Both the position numbers and the translations under genes were made by a program. Shown piece by piece: positions 34,234-45,487 of a stretch of 64,000 bases of DNA. The notes below the pieces were generated by a model. It saw only the letters and a list, made by a program, of their open reading frames with translations. It did no database searches and was not told the DNA's origin. Origin of the DNA: Myxococcota bacterium (GTDB taxonomy: Bacteria > Myxococcota > B64-G9); NCBI GenBank assembly GCA_022710975.1, contig JAKLGA010000002.1, forward strand, positions 186,001-250,000. The letters run 5' to 3'. The first letter of the stretch is position 1. Each line of letters starts with the position of its first letter.

Positions 34234-36345
34234 CTAGACGCTCAGCCGCTGGACCTTGCGCTTGATGGTCGAGTAGTCCATGAACAGCCGGGTGACCACG
34301 ATGGCGGTGAACATGGACACGATCACCCCGATGAACAGGGTCACGGCGAAGCCCTGGATGGGTCCCGAGCCGTAGGACCACAGCACCACGGTGGAGATGA
34401 TGGTGGTGAAGTTGGCGTCGAAGATGGTCCAGAAGGCGCGGCTGTAGCCGGCCTCCACGGCCGCGCGCGGTGTCTTCCCGGCCGCCAGCTCCTCGCGGAT
34501 GCGCTCGTTGATGATCACGTTGGCGTCCACGGCCATGCCCATGGTGAGCACGATGCCGGCCATGCCGGGCAGGGTGAGCGTGGCGCCCAGCCCCGCCATG
34601 ATGGCCAGCATGAAGAGCGCGTTCATGCACAGGGCGAGGTCGGCGAAGACGCCGGCCACCCCGTAGTAGATCACCATGAACAGCACCACCAGGACCAGGC
34701 CGATCAGCATGGCCATGGCGCCCTGGTTGCGGGCGTCCTCGCCCATGCTCGGGCCCACCGTGCGCTCCTCGAGGATGCGCACGGGCGCGGGCAGGGCGCC
34801 GGCGCGGAGCACCATGGCCAGATCCTGCGCCTCGGTCAGGGCCTGGTCGTAGCCCTGGCCCGAGCCCAGGGTGATGCGCGCCTTGCCGCCGGCGATGCGG
34901 GTCTGGATGACCGGGGCCGAGCTCACGTCGCCCTCGAGCACGATGGCCATGCGCTTCTTCACGTTCGCCCCGGTCAGCTTCTCGAACAGCACCGCGCCGG
35001 TGCGATCGAAGTCCAGGCCGACCTCGGGCTGGCCGCTGTCCGGATCCGGCCGCACCACCGCGTCGGTGATGTAGTCGCCGGTCATGGCCACGTCCGCGTG
35101 CAGCAGGTAGGTCTTGTACTCCACCTCGAGCTGGCGCTCGCTGCGCTCGAAACCCACGACGCGGTCGGCGGGCAGCCGGCCGTCGAGCAGCTTCTCGAAG
35201 CGGGCCAGATCGGTGCTGGCCGGGGCCGCCGGCGCGGGCGCGGCCGCGGGGGCGCCAGGCTCGGCCGCGGCGGGTGCGGGGGTGGCCGCGGGGGCGCCGG
35301 GCTCGGCCGCGGCGGGTGCGGGGGCGGCCGCGGGGGCGCCGGGCTCGGCCGCGGCGGGTGCGGGGGCGGCCGCGGCAGGCGCGGGCTCGGCCGGAGCAGC
35401 CGAGGCCAGCAGCGGCCGCACGAGCTGCATGATCTCGGCCCGCTCGGCCGGGCTCATCCCGCCGCGGGCGATGGCCACCACCTGCTCGACGACCTTGGCG
35501 TCGACGCTCCGATCCAGGAGGAACTTCTGGATGGCGTCCACGCCGTTGAGGAAGTCGAGGATGCGCTCCCGCCCCTCGGTGCCCTTGCCCTTGGCGATCA
35601 GCATCGCGGTGGTGACCGGCTCGTCGTTGGGCCCCTCGTAGGTGTAGAAGTCGAGCCGGATGTCGGCCGGGAGGGTGTCCTTGAAGTCCTTGAAGAAGGA
35701 CGAGCCGTCGTCGACCAGGCGGAACTCGAGCTGGGCGGTGCGGCCGAGCAGGCTCTTGGCGCGCTCGGGGTCGAACATGCCCGGGAGCTGGACCAGGATG
35801 CCGGTGTCGCCGTGGAAGGCGATGATCGGCTCGGCCACCCGGAACTCGTTGACCCGGTTCTCGACCGTGGAGCGGGCCGTGTCCCGGGCGTTGCGCTTGA
35901 GCTCGTTGACGTACTTCTCCTCGAACGCCAGGCGCACCAGGCCCGGGCGCTTGTCCTCGGGCTCGATCATCTTGAGGTTGTAGTAGCCCTCCAGCACGCG
36001 CTTCTCGAAGCGGGGCACGTCCCCGGCCTCGTTCAGCTCGAACTGGATGTCCGAGGTGCCGGGCACCCGGTAGATCTTGGTGTAGCCGATGCGCTTCTCG
36101 CGCAGCAGCTCCTGGAAGTCCCGGGCCATCTGGTCGGCCTTGTCCTCGAGCGCCTTGTCCACGTCCACGCCCAGGACCAGGTGGCTGCCGCCCTGCAGGT
36201 CGAGGCCCAGGTTCACCTTCTTGTTGAAGAAGCCGGTGTACCAGTCGGGCAGGGAGTCGCCCATGAAGGTCGGGGCCACGTACAGCGCGGCGCCGATGGT
36301 CAGCAGGACCACGAAGAAGACTTTCCAGTACCAACCCTTTTCCAT
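34234..36345 (-). CDS. secD: Protein translocase subunit SecD, with Ala/Pro repeat insertion
   Basis: This 703-residue protein has the N-terminal membrane segment, the periplasmic P1 region (LGLDLQGGSHLVLGVDV) and the C-terminal six-pass core with the AGALPAPVRILEERTVGPSMG motif and GMAVDANVIINERIREEL. It is about 100 residues longer than usual. Much of the excess is a low-complexity Ala/Pro/Glu segment (about 318-373) made of 14-residue units within the P1 region. It is coupled in sequence with yajC and secF as in most bacteria. Confidence 0.95.
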   Translation of the reverse strand: MEKGWYWKVFFVVLLTIGAALYVAPTFMGDSLPDWYTGFFNKKVNLGLDLQGGSHLVLGVDVDKALEDKADQMARDFQELLREKRIGYTKIYRVPGTSDIQFELNEAGDVPRFEKRVLEGYYNLKMIEPEDKRPGLVRLAFEEKYVNELKRNARDTARSTVENRVNEFRVAEPIIAFHGDTGILVQLPGMFDPERAKSLLGRTAQLEFRLVDDGSSFFKDFKDTLPADIRLDFYTYEGPNDEPVTTAMLIAKGKGTEGRERILDFLNGVDAIQKFLLDRSVDAKVVEQVVAIARGGMSPAERAEIMQLVRPLLASAAPAEPAPAAAAPAPAAAEPGAPAAAPAPAAAEPGAPAATPAPAAAEPGAPAAAPAPAAPASTDLARFEKLLDGRLPADRVVGFERSERQLEVEYKTYLLHADVAMTGDYITDAVVRPDPDSGQPEVGLDFDRTGAVLFEKLTGANVKKRMAIVLEGDVSSAPVIQTRIAGGKARITLGSGQGYDQALTEAQDLAMVLRAGALPAPVRILEERTVGPSMGEDARNQGAMAMLIGLVLVVLFMVIYYGVAGVFADLALCMNALFMLAIMAGLGATLTLPGMAGIVLTMGMAVDANVIINERIREELAAGKTPRAAVEAGYSRAFWTIFDANFTTIISTVVLWSYGSGPIQGFAVTLFIGVIVSMFTAIVVTRLFMDYSTIKRKVQRLSV
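35240..35375 (-). repeat. 42-bp tandem repeat inside secD
   Basis: Three near-perfect 42-bp units (coding for GAPAAAPAPAAAEP) lie in tandem, with degenerate flanking units. The unit length keeps the frame, so copy number can vary without destroying secD. Confidence 0.75.
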
Positions 36346-36400
36346 CGCAGTGTCCTCGCTCGGTCGGGAGCCTCGGGGTGTGCGTCGAGAAGCGCTCGGC

Positions 36401-36793
36401 TCACTTCTTCTCGGGCTCGGGGATCACGGCCGCGGCCGCGCCATCCTTGTCGACGTTCTCGGGCTGCAGGCCCGCGATCTGCGAGCGCAGCATCTTCACG
36501 TGCACGTTCTTGGCCACCTCCAGGGTGACGATAGTGTCCGTCATCCCCGTGATGGTGCCCAGGATGCCCGCGTTGGTGATGATCTTGGCGCCCTTGTCCA
36601 GCGCCTTGATCATGGCCTGGTGGCGCTTCTGCTGCTTCTGCTGCGGGCGGATGATCAGGAAGTAGATGATCACGAACATCAGCACGATGGGCAGGAACAT
36701 GCCGCCCATCTGCTCGCAACCTCCGGTCGCTCCCGGGGTAGGAGCAGGGGCCGGTGCGGTCTGCGCAGCCAGGAAGTGGATGATCGATTCCAA
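36401..36793 (-). CDS. yajC: Sec translocon accessory protein YajC
   Basis: This 130-residue protein has a Pro-rich N-terminus, one membrane segment (GMFLPIVLMFVIIYFLIIRPQ) and the YajC core (GAKIITNAGILGTITGM), with a charged tail. The start codon is TTG at 36793, supported by AAAGGAG seven bases upstream; no ATG lies near. YajC associates with SecDF. It is the first gene of the sec part of the operon, separated from tgt by a short gap with a hairpin. Confidence 0.93.
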   Translation of the reverse strand: MESIIHFLAAQTAPAPAPTPGATGGCEQMGGMFLPIVLMFVIIYFLIIRPQQKQQKRHQAMIKALDKGAKIITNAGILGTITGMTDTIVTLEVAKNVHVKMLRSQIAGLQPENVDKDGAAAAVIPEPEKK

Positions 36794-36820
36794 GCCTAAC
36801 TCCTTTTGATCACGTCGGAA

Positions 36821-36839
36821 ACCGGCCGAAACGGCCGGT
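36821..36839 (-). terminator. GC hairpin between tgt and yajC
   Basis: ACCGGCC and GGCCGGT form a perfect 7-bp stem with a 5-base loop, followed on the minus strand by TTTCC. It may weaken read-through from tgt or stabilise the sec message; the T-run is too short for a strong terminator. Confidence 0.35.
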
Positions 36840-36890
36840 GGGTCCGACCACGGTCCACCTCATCTAGCAAAAGGCCGGGGTTAGATCAAA

Positions 36891-39110
<2,220 letters not shown>

Positions 39111-39124
39111 GCTGGCCCCGCGGC

Positions 39125-40237
39125 TCAGAACAGGGAGCGAAGCGAAAGCCCCGGGTAGAAGCGGGCCAGGATGTCCCGGTAGCCGAGCCCGCGCTCGGCC
39201 ATGCCCCGCGCCCCCCACTGGCACAGGCCGACCCCGTGCCCGCGCCCGCGCCCGCGCAGCTCGAGGGCCTGGCCCTCGCGCGACCAGGTGAAGTCGTCCC
39301 CGGGGATGGTGGCCGCGCCCACGAGCTGGCGCAGCCGCCGGGGGCTCAGCTGCAGGCGGCCGCCCTGCGCGGGCACCACCACGAGCTCCCCGCCCGGCGC
39401 GGCGCGCACCTCGGCGATCGCCCCGCGGAGCTCGCCTCGCGCCGCCAGCCGCTCGGCCAGGCGTTCGAGCGGCAGGCTCACGCTCCAGACGCGCTGCGGA
39501 CAGGCCTGGCAGTCGGGGTCGTCCACCTCGCGCAGGTAGGGCACGTCCTGGCCGAAGGCCGCGCTGGCCGCCCGGGTGCGCCCGCCGCAGCAGGCGTGGA
39601 ACAGGGTCTCGGCGGGCAGGTTGCCCCAGGTGAGCACCTCGCCGCGGGTGGCCTCGACGGCCTGGCGGGTGCGCGCGGCCTCCTGGCCGATGCCCTTGTA
39701 CACCTGGTCCAGGGTCGTGGCGGACAGGTCGAAGGGCTCGGCCTCGCGCTCCAGGCGCCGGTGCAGGAAGTAGGTGCGCGCGGCCACGGCCTGGGCCTTG
39801 AGCGCCTCGAGCGGCCAGCTCGAGGACATCTCGGCACCCAGCAGGCCCTCCAGGTAGCGCTCCAGCGGCAGTCGGTTGACCACCAGCAGCCCCCGGCCCT
39901 TCTCCAGGCTCACCTCCAGCTCGCCCACCAGGCTGCGGCCGTCCACGCGGATGGGCCCGCGCGAGGCCAGCAGCACCCCGGCTGGGCGGTGGCGGACGCC
40001 GGACACGCGGATCCCCTCGCCCTCCGGCCGCAGGCTCAGCTCCTGATCCGCGCCGCGCAGCAGCACGTCCCGCACGTCCGCGTCGAGCACCCGCAGGCCC
40101 TCGGCCCGCACGCGCACCTCGGGCGCGCCGCGCACCACGGCCAGCCTGACCACGTACTCCACGTCCGGATCGGCGGCCGCCGAGCCCGCCAGCGGGGCGG
40201 CGGCCGCGAGGGTGAGCCAGACTCCCGCCAGACTCAC
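39125..40237 (-). CDS. SpoIID/LytB-domain protein
   Basis: This 370-residue protein starts at GTG (40237), overlapping the preceding stop (GTGA). It has a signal-like N-terminus (LAGVWLTLAAAAPLAGSAAA). The SpoIID domain includes LPLERYLEGLLGAEMSSSWPL, LKAQAVAARTYFL, FHACCGGRT with a Cys pair, PYLREVDDPDC and RGRGHGVGLCQWGARGMA. In spore formers SpoIID cuts denuded peptidoglycan strands; in Gram-negative bacteria homologues probably act as lytic transglycosylases in the periplasm. No other sporulation gene is present. Confidence 0.9.
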   Translation of the reverse strand: MSLAGVWLTLAAAAPLAGSAAADPDVEYVVRLAVVRGAPEVRVRAEGLRVLDADVRDVLLRGADQELSLRPEGEGIRVSGVRHRPAGVLLASRGPIRVDGRSLVGELEVSLEKGRGLLVVNRLPLERYLEGLLGAEMSSSWPLEALKAQAVAARTYFLHRRLEREAEPFDLSATTLDQVYKGIGQEAARTRQAVEATRGEVLTWGNLPAETLFHACCGGRTRAASAAFGQDVPYLREVDDPDCQACPQRVWSVSLPLERLAERLAARGELRGAIAEVRAAPGGELVVVPAQGGRLQLSPRRLRQLVGAATIPGDDFTWSREGQALELRGRGRGHGVGLCQWGARGMAERGLGYRDILARFYPGLSLRSLF

Positions 40238-41352
40238 TTCTTCACCAGCCGCTCGATGAGCTCCTGGTTGTAGCCGACCACCAGCCGGGCGCCCACGCGC
40301 AGCACGGGCACCCCGGTCACCTCGACGCCCGCGCGCTGGGCCAGCTCCATCATCTCCACCAGGGCCTGCTGGTCGCGCTCGATGTCCTTCTGCTCGAACT
40401 TCACGTCCAGGCTCTTGAGGAGCTCGGCCGTCTTCTTGCAGTACTTGCACCACTTGGTCATGTACAGCACCACCGGCCCGCCCCCGCCCTCCGCGGCCGG
40501 CGCGCCGCCGTCGTCCGGGCGCATGGGCTCGCCGATGGCGGGCTCCGGCGCCTTGTCGGCGGCGTGGCTCTGGGCCACGATCTTGGCCTTGTGCAGGCGC
40601 CCCTCGAGCTCGCGGGTCATGCTGAGCGCGGAGCGGGTCTCCTCGACCTTGCCCTTGGCGAGATCCAGGAGCTTCCAGGCCTCGGTGATGTGCTTGCCGT
40701 GCTGCTCCCGGCCGGAGCGGGCCGCCTTGGTGAGCCAGGTGACGGCGACCTCGTACTCGCCCTGCTCGAAGGCCACCTTCCCGCGCAGGAGCTGGTTGCG
40801 CTGGTTCTCGCCGTCCAGCTTGGTCAACCGCTCGGCCAGCTCCTCGGCCCCGTCCACCAGGTTCATGTCCGGGTGCAGGTAGATCTCGATCTGCAGCCGC
40901 AGCAGCTCCGCGTGCTCGGGTTGCACCCCCAGGCCGCGCTCGCACAGCAGGGAGGCGAAGGCCACATCCTTGTTCTTGAAGAGCATCCGGTCGGCGGCCA
41001 CCCGGTAGACCTCGGCCAGCGCGGCCTTGTCCTGCTCGCCCAGGCGCTGGGCCTCCTTGGGCTCCAGGGCGCCCACCAGATCCTCGAACTTGCCGGCCTG
41101 GGCCAGCGCCTGCATCTCCACCACCTTGGGGCTCAGCCCCTCGGCCGGCTGGGCGGGCCGGGGCGCCGGCTCGGCCGGGGCGGCCTCCGCCCCCCCGTCG
41201 GCCTTGGCGGGCCCGGCCGGCTTGTTCGCGCCTCCCGCGGCCTCCCTGTCCTCGTCGGCGAACTTCTCCGGGGACGGCGAGCGATCGGCGCAGCCCTGTG
41301 CCAGGAGGCCCAGGCAGGCCACGGCGCACGACAACCAGTGGAGCGAGTGCAT
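40234..41352 (-). CDS. Lipoprotein with helical repeats and C-terminal glutaredoxin domain
   Basis: This 372-residue protein has a lipobox at Cys21 (GLLAQGC), a Pro/Ala-rich linker, and a helical TPR-like region (about 85-250). The C-terminal glutaredoxin-type fold has WCKYC near residues 300-304, the following helix, and the conserved TGVPVLRVGARLVVGYN. As a lipoprotein it would work in the periplasm on disulfides or mixed thiols. It is the first gene of the long minus-strand operon through SpoIID-like, queA and tgt. Confidence 0.8.
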   Translation of the reverse strand: MHSLHWLSCAVACLGLLAQGCADRSPSPEKFADEDREAAGGANKPAGPAKADGGAEAAPAEPAPRPAQPAEGLSPKVVEMQALAQAGKFEDLVGALEPKEAQRLGEQDKAALAEVYRVAADRMLFKNKDVAFASLLCERGLGVQPEHAELLRLQIEIYLHPDMNLVDGAEELAERLTKLDGENQRNQLLRGKVAFEQGEYEVAVTWLTKAARSGREQHGKHITEAWKLLDLAKGKVEETRSALSMTRELEGRLHKAKIVAQSHAADKAPEPAIGEPMRPDDGGAPAAEGGGGPVVLYMTKWCKYCKKTAELLKSLDVKFEQKDIERDQQALVEMMELAQRAGVEVTGVPVLRVGARLVVGYNQELIERLVKK

Positions 41353-41397
41353 GCGAGCTCTCCTCGGAAGGCCCCGCTGCCGGGGCGGATTCCTGCC

Positions 41398-41426
41398 ATG
41401 AGACAAGGGCCTGGCGCCAAAGTCAA
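41398..41426 (-). promoter_or_regulatory. Predicted promoter of the glutaredoxin-lipoprotein operon
   Basis: On the minus strand TTGACT (41426-41421), 17 bases, TCTCAT (41403-41398). The -10 box is poor. Confidence 0.3.
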
Positions 41427-41443
41427 GCCGCGCCCGAATCCCT

Positions 41444-41472
41444 TTGACCCGCGGACCGATTTGGAGTAGACG
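41444..41472 (+). promoter_or_regulatory. Predicted promoter of the diguanylate cyclase gene
   Basis: TTGACC (41444-41449), 17 bases, TAGACG (41467-41472). A leader of about 35 nt reaches the GTG at 41514. Confidence 0.5.
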
Positions 41473-41513
41473 CACGGCCGGCGGCGGTCCGCGGACCGGA
41501 TGGGAGCCTGTTC

Positions 41514-43505
41514 GTGCGGGGATTCCTTCGCAAGAGCATCGCGCGCAAGGTGGCCTTCACCGTGGGCACCGCCTGCGCCCTGGTGGTGGCCGCCGGCCTG
41601 GCCGGGATGCTGATGATCTTCCGGGCCGACGTGGACGACCACGCCCGCACCTCGCTCTCCAACCTGACCGAGGCCATGGCCTCGGCCTTCTCGGTGGTGG
41701 ATCAGCAGTCCGGCCGGCACCCCATCCCGGCCATGCTGGCCGAGCTGGACGCCATCGACACCCTGACCGTGGTGCGGGTGCTCGACCGCGACGGGCGCAT
41801 CGTGTGGTCCAAGCACGCGGCCGAGGTGGGCCAGCCGCTGCCCGAGCCGCTGCTGTCGCGCTTCCTGGCGGGCCGGGCCTCCTACCAGCGCGCCCCGGAG
41901 CGGGACAGCCTGGGGCTGGTGCGCCAGCTCCGCGCCCGGCAGTCCTGCCTGTCCTGCCACGCCGCGCACGGGGCCCGGGCGGCCGGCGACCTGCTGGGCG
42001 GCATCCACCTGGAGGCCTCCCAGCGCCGCCTGACCGGGCGGCTCAGCGCCTACTCCAACCTCCAGATCGCCGCCAGCGCCCTGCTGGTGGCCTTCGTGTG
42101 CGCGCTGACCGCGCTGGCGCTGCGCTGGCACCTGCACACCCCGCTGCAGAAGCTGCACCGCACGCTCACCACCGCCGAGGCCGGCGGCGACCTGCAGCGC
42201 GCCGAGGTGAGCGGCGAGGACGAGGTGGGGCAGCTGGCGGCCGACTTCAACCGGCTGCTGGCCCGGCTGACCGACGCCAGGGCGGCCCAGATCGATCAGG
42301 AGATGGCGCTGGTCATCGCGCGCAAGGATCTCGACCACCAGGCCGAGGTCGGGCAGAAGAACCTCATCATCCAGCAGCAGAACACCGAGCTGTCCCGCAG
42401 CCTCAACGAGCTCGGCCTGCTGTACGAGGTGACCCGGGCGCTGAGCTCGTCCCTCGAGCTCGAGACGGTGCTGGGCGCCGTGCACGAGGTGATCGGCAAG
42501 ACGCTGGGCTTCCACCGCTTCAGCGTGCTGCTGTGGGACGAGCGCCGGGCGCGGCTCGAGGTGCGCCACGTGTACGGCCCGCCCAACCCCCAGGCGCCCG
42601 TGGGCGCGCTGCTCAGCCCGACCCACGGGCCGCTGGCCGAGGCCATGCGCAAGGGCCACTGGGTGCTGACGCCCGACGTGGCCGTCCTCCGGCGCGAAGG
42701 CCCGATCGAGCGCGCCCTGCCCGAGCGCGGCGCGTTCCTGTGCATGCCCATGCGGGCCAAGGGGCGGGTGCTGGGCCTGCTCACCTTCACCCGGCCCGAG
42801 CCGGACAGCTTCCCCCCGGAGGAGGTGAAACTCCTCGAGGCCATCGCCAACCAGGCCGGGCTGGCCCTCCTCAACGCCCAGCTCTACCAGGAGAAGCTCG
42901 AGCTGTCGGTGACCGACGAGCTGACCAAGCTGGCCAACCGCCGCCAGCTCCAGACCCGCCTGTCCATGGAGTGGGATCGGGCCAGCCGCTTCGGCCACGC
43001 GCTCTCGCTGCTGATGGTCGACATCGATCACTTCAAGCGCTACAACGACGTCAACGGCCACCTGCTGGGCGACCAGGTGCTCCACGGCGTGGCCCGCCTG
43101 CTCGAGACCAGCACCCGCAAGGTGGACACGGTGGCCCGCTTCGGCGGCGAGGAGTTCGTCGTCCTGCTGCCCGGCCAGGACAAGGCCGTGGCCATCGCGG
43201 TGGCCGACAAGCTCCGCCGCGCCGTGGCCGAGGCGGACTTCCCGCGCATGGCGACCCAGCCCGAGGGCCGCATCACCATCACCGTCGGGGTGGCCTCCCA
43301 CCCCGAGGACGCCCAGGAGCCGACCCAGCTCATCGACTGCGCCGATCTGGCCCTGTACGTGGCCAAGGGCGCCGGCCGCAACCAGGTGGTGCCCTTCGAG
43401 GCCAGCATGCAGGAGGCCGCCGCGGCCCGGGCGGTCGAGAAGCAGCGCGGCCGGGAGCGCAAGGTGCGCCGGCGCTCCGGGGACGAGCCGGCCGGACCGA
43501 GGTAG
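41514..43505 (+). CDS. Membrane diguanylate cyclase with c-type heme motif, HAMP and GAF domains
   Basis: This 663-residue protein starts at GTG (41514). The first membrane segment is at about 15-35. The periplasmic sensor (about 40-175) contains CLSCH (Cys145, Cys148, His149), the covalent heme c signature. A second membrane segment lies near 185-203, then a HAMP domain (HLHTPLQKLHRTLTTAEAGGDLQ), a coiled coil, a GAF domain (about 305-455) and GGDEF. The catalytic signature is GGEEF (544-548), and RKVD five residues before it matches the inhibitory I-site. Signal input is therefore likely redox or gas state via heme, with cyclic-di-GMP as output. It has its own promoter. Confidence 0.88.
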   Translation: MRGFLRKSIARKVAFTVGTACALVVAAGLAGMLMIFRADVDDHARTSLSNLTEAMASAFSVVDQQSGRHPIPAMLAELDAIDTLTVVRVLDRDGRIVWSKHAAEVGQPLPEPLLSRFLAGRASYQRAPERDSLGLVRQLRARQSCLSCHAAHGARAAGDLLGGIHLEASQRRLTGRLSAYSNLQIAASALLVAFVCALTALALRWHLHTPLQKLHRTLTTAEAGGDLQRAEVSGEDEVGQLAADFNRLLARLTDARAAQIDQEMALVIARKDLDHQAEVGQKNLIIQQQNTELSRSLNELGLLYEVTRALSSSLELETVLGAVHEVIGKTLGFHRFSVLLWDERRARLEVRHVYGPPNPQAPVGALLSPTHGPLAEAMRKGHWVLTPDVAVLRREGPIERALPERGAFLCMPMRAKGRVLGLLTFTRPEPDSFPPEEVKLLEAIANQAGLALLNAQLYQEKLELSVTDELTKLANRRQLQTRLSMEWDRASRFGHALSLLMVDIDHFKRYNDVNGHLLGDQVLHGVARLLETSTRKVDTVARFGGEEFVVLLPGQDKAVAIAVADKLRRAVAEADFPRMATQPEGRITITVGVASHPEDAQEPTQLIDCADLALYVAKGAGRNQVVPFEASMQEAAAARAVEKQRGRERKVRRRSGDEPAGPR

Positions 43506-43552
43506 TCATCCGACCGATCGGTCCGATCGGTCGGATCCGTCCGATCGTCTCG
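43506..43552. repeat. Palindrome-rich CCGATCGG tract between convergent genes
   Basis: The gap is built from overlapping copies of CCGATCGG and CGGATCCG-like palindromes. It can fold into hairpins on either strand and may stop transcription from both sides, although no T-run is seen. Confidence 0.4.
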
Positions 43553-45448
43553 CTACGGATTGACCGAGATCTCGGCGTCGACCGGCAGCGACTGGGCGTT
43601 GAAGGTGTCCCACACCACCAGGCGTACGATGTAGGTGCCCACCATGTCGGGGGTGAAGGTGGTGACCGGATCCTGGGTGCTGTCGAGCTGGGCCTGGGCC
43701 ACGTTGCCCTGGGCGTCGGTCGGCTTGAACAGGAACGACCAGCCGTAGGCGTTGACGCTGTCGCCCGGGTCCGGATCGAAGCTGCCCGAGCCGTCCAGGC
43801 TCACCTCCTGGCCGAGCCCGTTGATGGTGAGCGTCTGGGGGGTGACCACCGCCACCGGTGGCAGGTTGGCCGGCGTGCCCGAGTTCAGCGCCATCAGGAT
43901 GTAGGGGTTGCTGTCGTTGGGGCTGTCGTGGCCGATCTCGAGCTGGCCCATCTCGTCCGCGATGAGCGTGTTGTCGTGGAAGGTCATGGTGAAGGAGATC
44001 GATTCGGTCGGGGCCAGCACGATGGGGGTGCCCGGGAAGTCCACCGGCAGCCCGAGCAGGCCGAAGACGGCCGGATCGCCCGGGTTCAGGGTGAAGGCCA
44101 TGGCCGAGATGGTGAGATCGGCGTAGCCCACGTTGCGCAGCGTCACCGGCTGCTCCGCGTCGCCGCCCTGGGGCACGTTGACGAACTCGACCGCCGCGCT
44201 GGGCGTGACCTCCAGATCGGGTCGCACGTTGCCGCCGAGGGTCACCACCACCTGCGGCTCGTCCGGGTCGTTCGAGTAGATGATGATCGAGCCGTCGTCC
44301 GCCCCCACGTCCTGCGGAGCGTAGGTCACTTGGAGGGTCTGCATGCCGGCCACGGGCAGCTCGAAGCCCTGGTCGGGGGTGACGCTGAACTCGCCGGCCA
44401 CCGACCCGCCGCTCACCTCGATGCCGGTGATGGTGAGCGCGCCCGTGCCGGTGTTGTGCACCGAGATGTCCGCCGTGGCCGAGGAGCCCTGGGTGACGCC
44501 CGTGAAGGGGATGTGCTCGGGGTTCACGTCGATGTCGGCCTCGGCCGACATGGCCAGCATGCGCACGCTGAAGGTGCCGTCCGGGACGTCCGTGTCGTTG
44601 GTGTCCAGGTCGAAGCCGGCCGCGTCGGCGCCCTCGGCCGCCGGGGCGTAGACCAGCGCCACGGTCGCCTGCATGCCTGGCTGGATGGTGAGGGTCTGCT
44701 CCCCGGGCTCGAGCAGGCGGAAGTCGTCCGGCGTCCCGAAGGTCGGGTCGAAGGCGAAGCCCGCCAGGTCGAGCGGGATGTTGCCGACGTTGCGCAGCGT
44801 CGCGCGCAGCTCGCGGTTCTCCCCGGCCGGCACCTCGCAGAAGTTGAAGGCCAGCCGCTGCGGGTGGGTGTTGGTGACGTTTTCCAGGATGACCCGGCAG
44901 GTGAGCGCCCCGCCGCCGCCCGGGCACTCCTCCACCGAGTCCGGCGGGCACTCCACCTCCAGCTCGGCGTCGGGCGGGGCGCCCGTGCCCGAGAGCTGCA
45001 CCTCGCAGGGGTTGTAGGGCCCGGGGCAGGCGTCGTGGTCGTTGGTGGTGACGTCCAGGGTGTCGAAGTCCGCCGCGTCGTCGGAGGACGGGTCGTACTG
45101 GATCAGCACCAGCATGCTGGCGCCCGGGCCCAGGCTGGCCGGGACCTGGGGGTCCACGCTGCCGGTCAGCGGGTCGCGGATGCCCACCACCCGGAAGCGG
45201 CTCTGGGCGCCCAGGCGCGGGGCCAGGGCCTGGAGCTGCAGGCCGGCGAACCCGGTGTTGCTGACGGTCAGCTCCTGGATGCTGGGGTAGCCCACGGCCA
45301 CGTGCTCGAACTGCAGCACCGTGGGCGACACCTCGAGCTGCGGCAAGACCGTGAGGCTCTCCTCGCACCCGCCGGCCCCCACCGCCCCCGTCAGGGAGAG
45401 CGCCAGCACCACCCGCCCCAGGCACGTCATCCGGCTGCAAGCACGCAT
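43553..45448 (-). CDS. Lipoprotein of choice-of-anchor-D/ASH repeats
   Basis: This 631-residue protein has a lipobox at Cys28 (GAVGAGGC). It then has Ig-like repeats beginning LEVSPTVLQFEHVAVGYPS, with recurring elements such as VSNTGFAGLQL, LRNVGNIPLDLAGFAFDP, VHNTGTGALTITGIEVSG and LRNVGYADLTISAMAF, typical of choice-of-anchor-D/ASH modules. The C-terminal part is PKD-like (VSLDGSGSFDPDPGDSVNAY). It is a surface or periplasmic adhesive scaffold without enzyme motifs. It starts 39 bp downstream of the M24 peptidase stop. Confidence 0.82.
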   Translation of the reverse strand: MRACSRMTCLGRVVLALSLTGAVGAGGCEESLTVLPQLEVSPTVLQFEHVAVGYPSIQELTVSNTGFAGLQLQALAPRLGAQSRFRVVGIRDPLTGSVDPQVPASLGPGASMLVLIQYDPSSDDAADFDTLDVTTNDHDACPGPYNPCEVQLSGTGAPPDAELEVECPPDSVEECPGGGGALTCRVILENVTNTHPQRLAFNFCEVPAGENRELRATLRNVGNIPLDLAGFAFDPTFGTPDDFRLLEPGEQTLTIQPGMQATVALVYAPAAEGADAAGFDLDTNDTDVPDGTFSVRMLAMSAEADIDVNPEHIPFTGVTQGSSATADISVHNTGTGALTITGIEVSGGSVAGEFSVTPDQGFELPVAGMQTLQVTYAPQDVGADDGSIIIYSNDPDEPQVVVTLGGNVRPDLEVTPSAAVEFVNVPQGGDAEQPVTLRNVGYADLTISAMAFTLNPGDPAVFGLLGLPVDFPGTPIVLAPTESISFTMTFHDNTLIADEMGQLEIGHDSPNDSNPYILMALNSGTPANLPPVAVVTPQTLTINGLGQEVSLDGSGSFDPDPGDSVNAYGWSFLFKPTDAQGNVAQAQLDSTQDPVTTFTPDMVGTYIVRLVVWDTFNAQSLPVDAEISVNP

Positions 45449-45487
45449 GGTCTCCCTCCGTCCACGCCGCCCGGCGGGCGGCGGGCC

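Noticed and set aside
39125-40237. Evidence of endospore formation from the SpoIID-like gene
   Set aside because: SpoIID/LytB domains occur widely in Gram-negative bacteria; no other sporulation gene is present and the genome is diderm.
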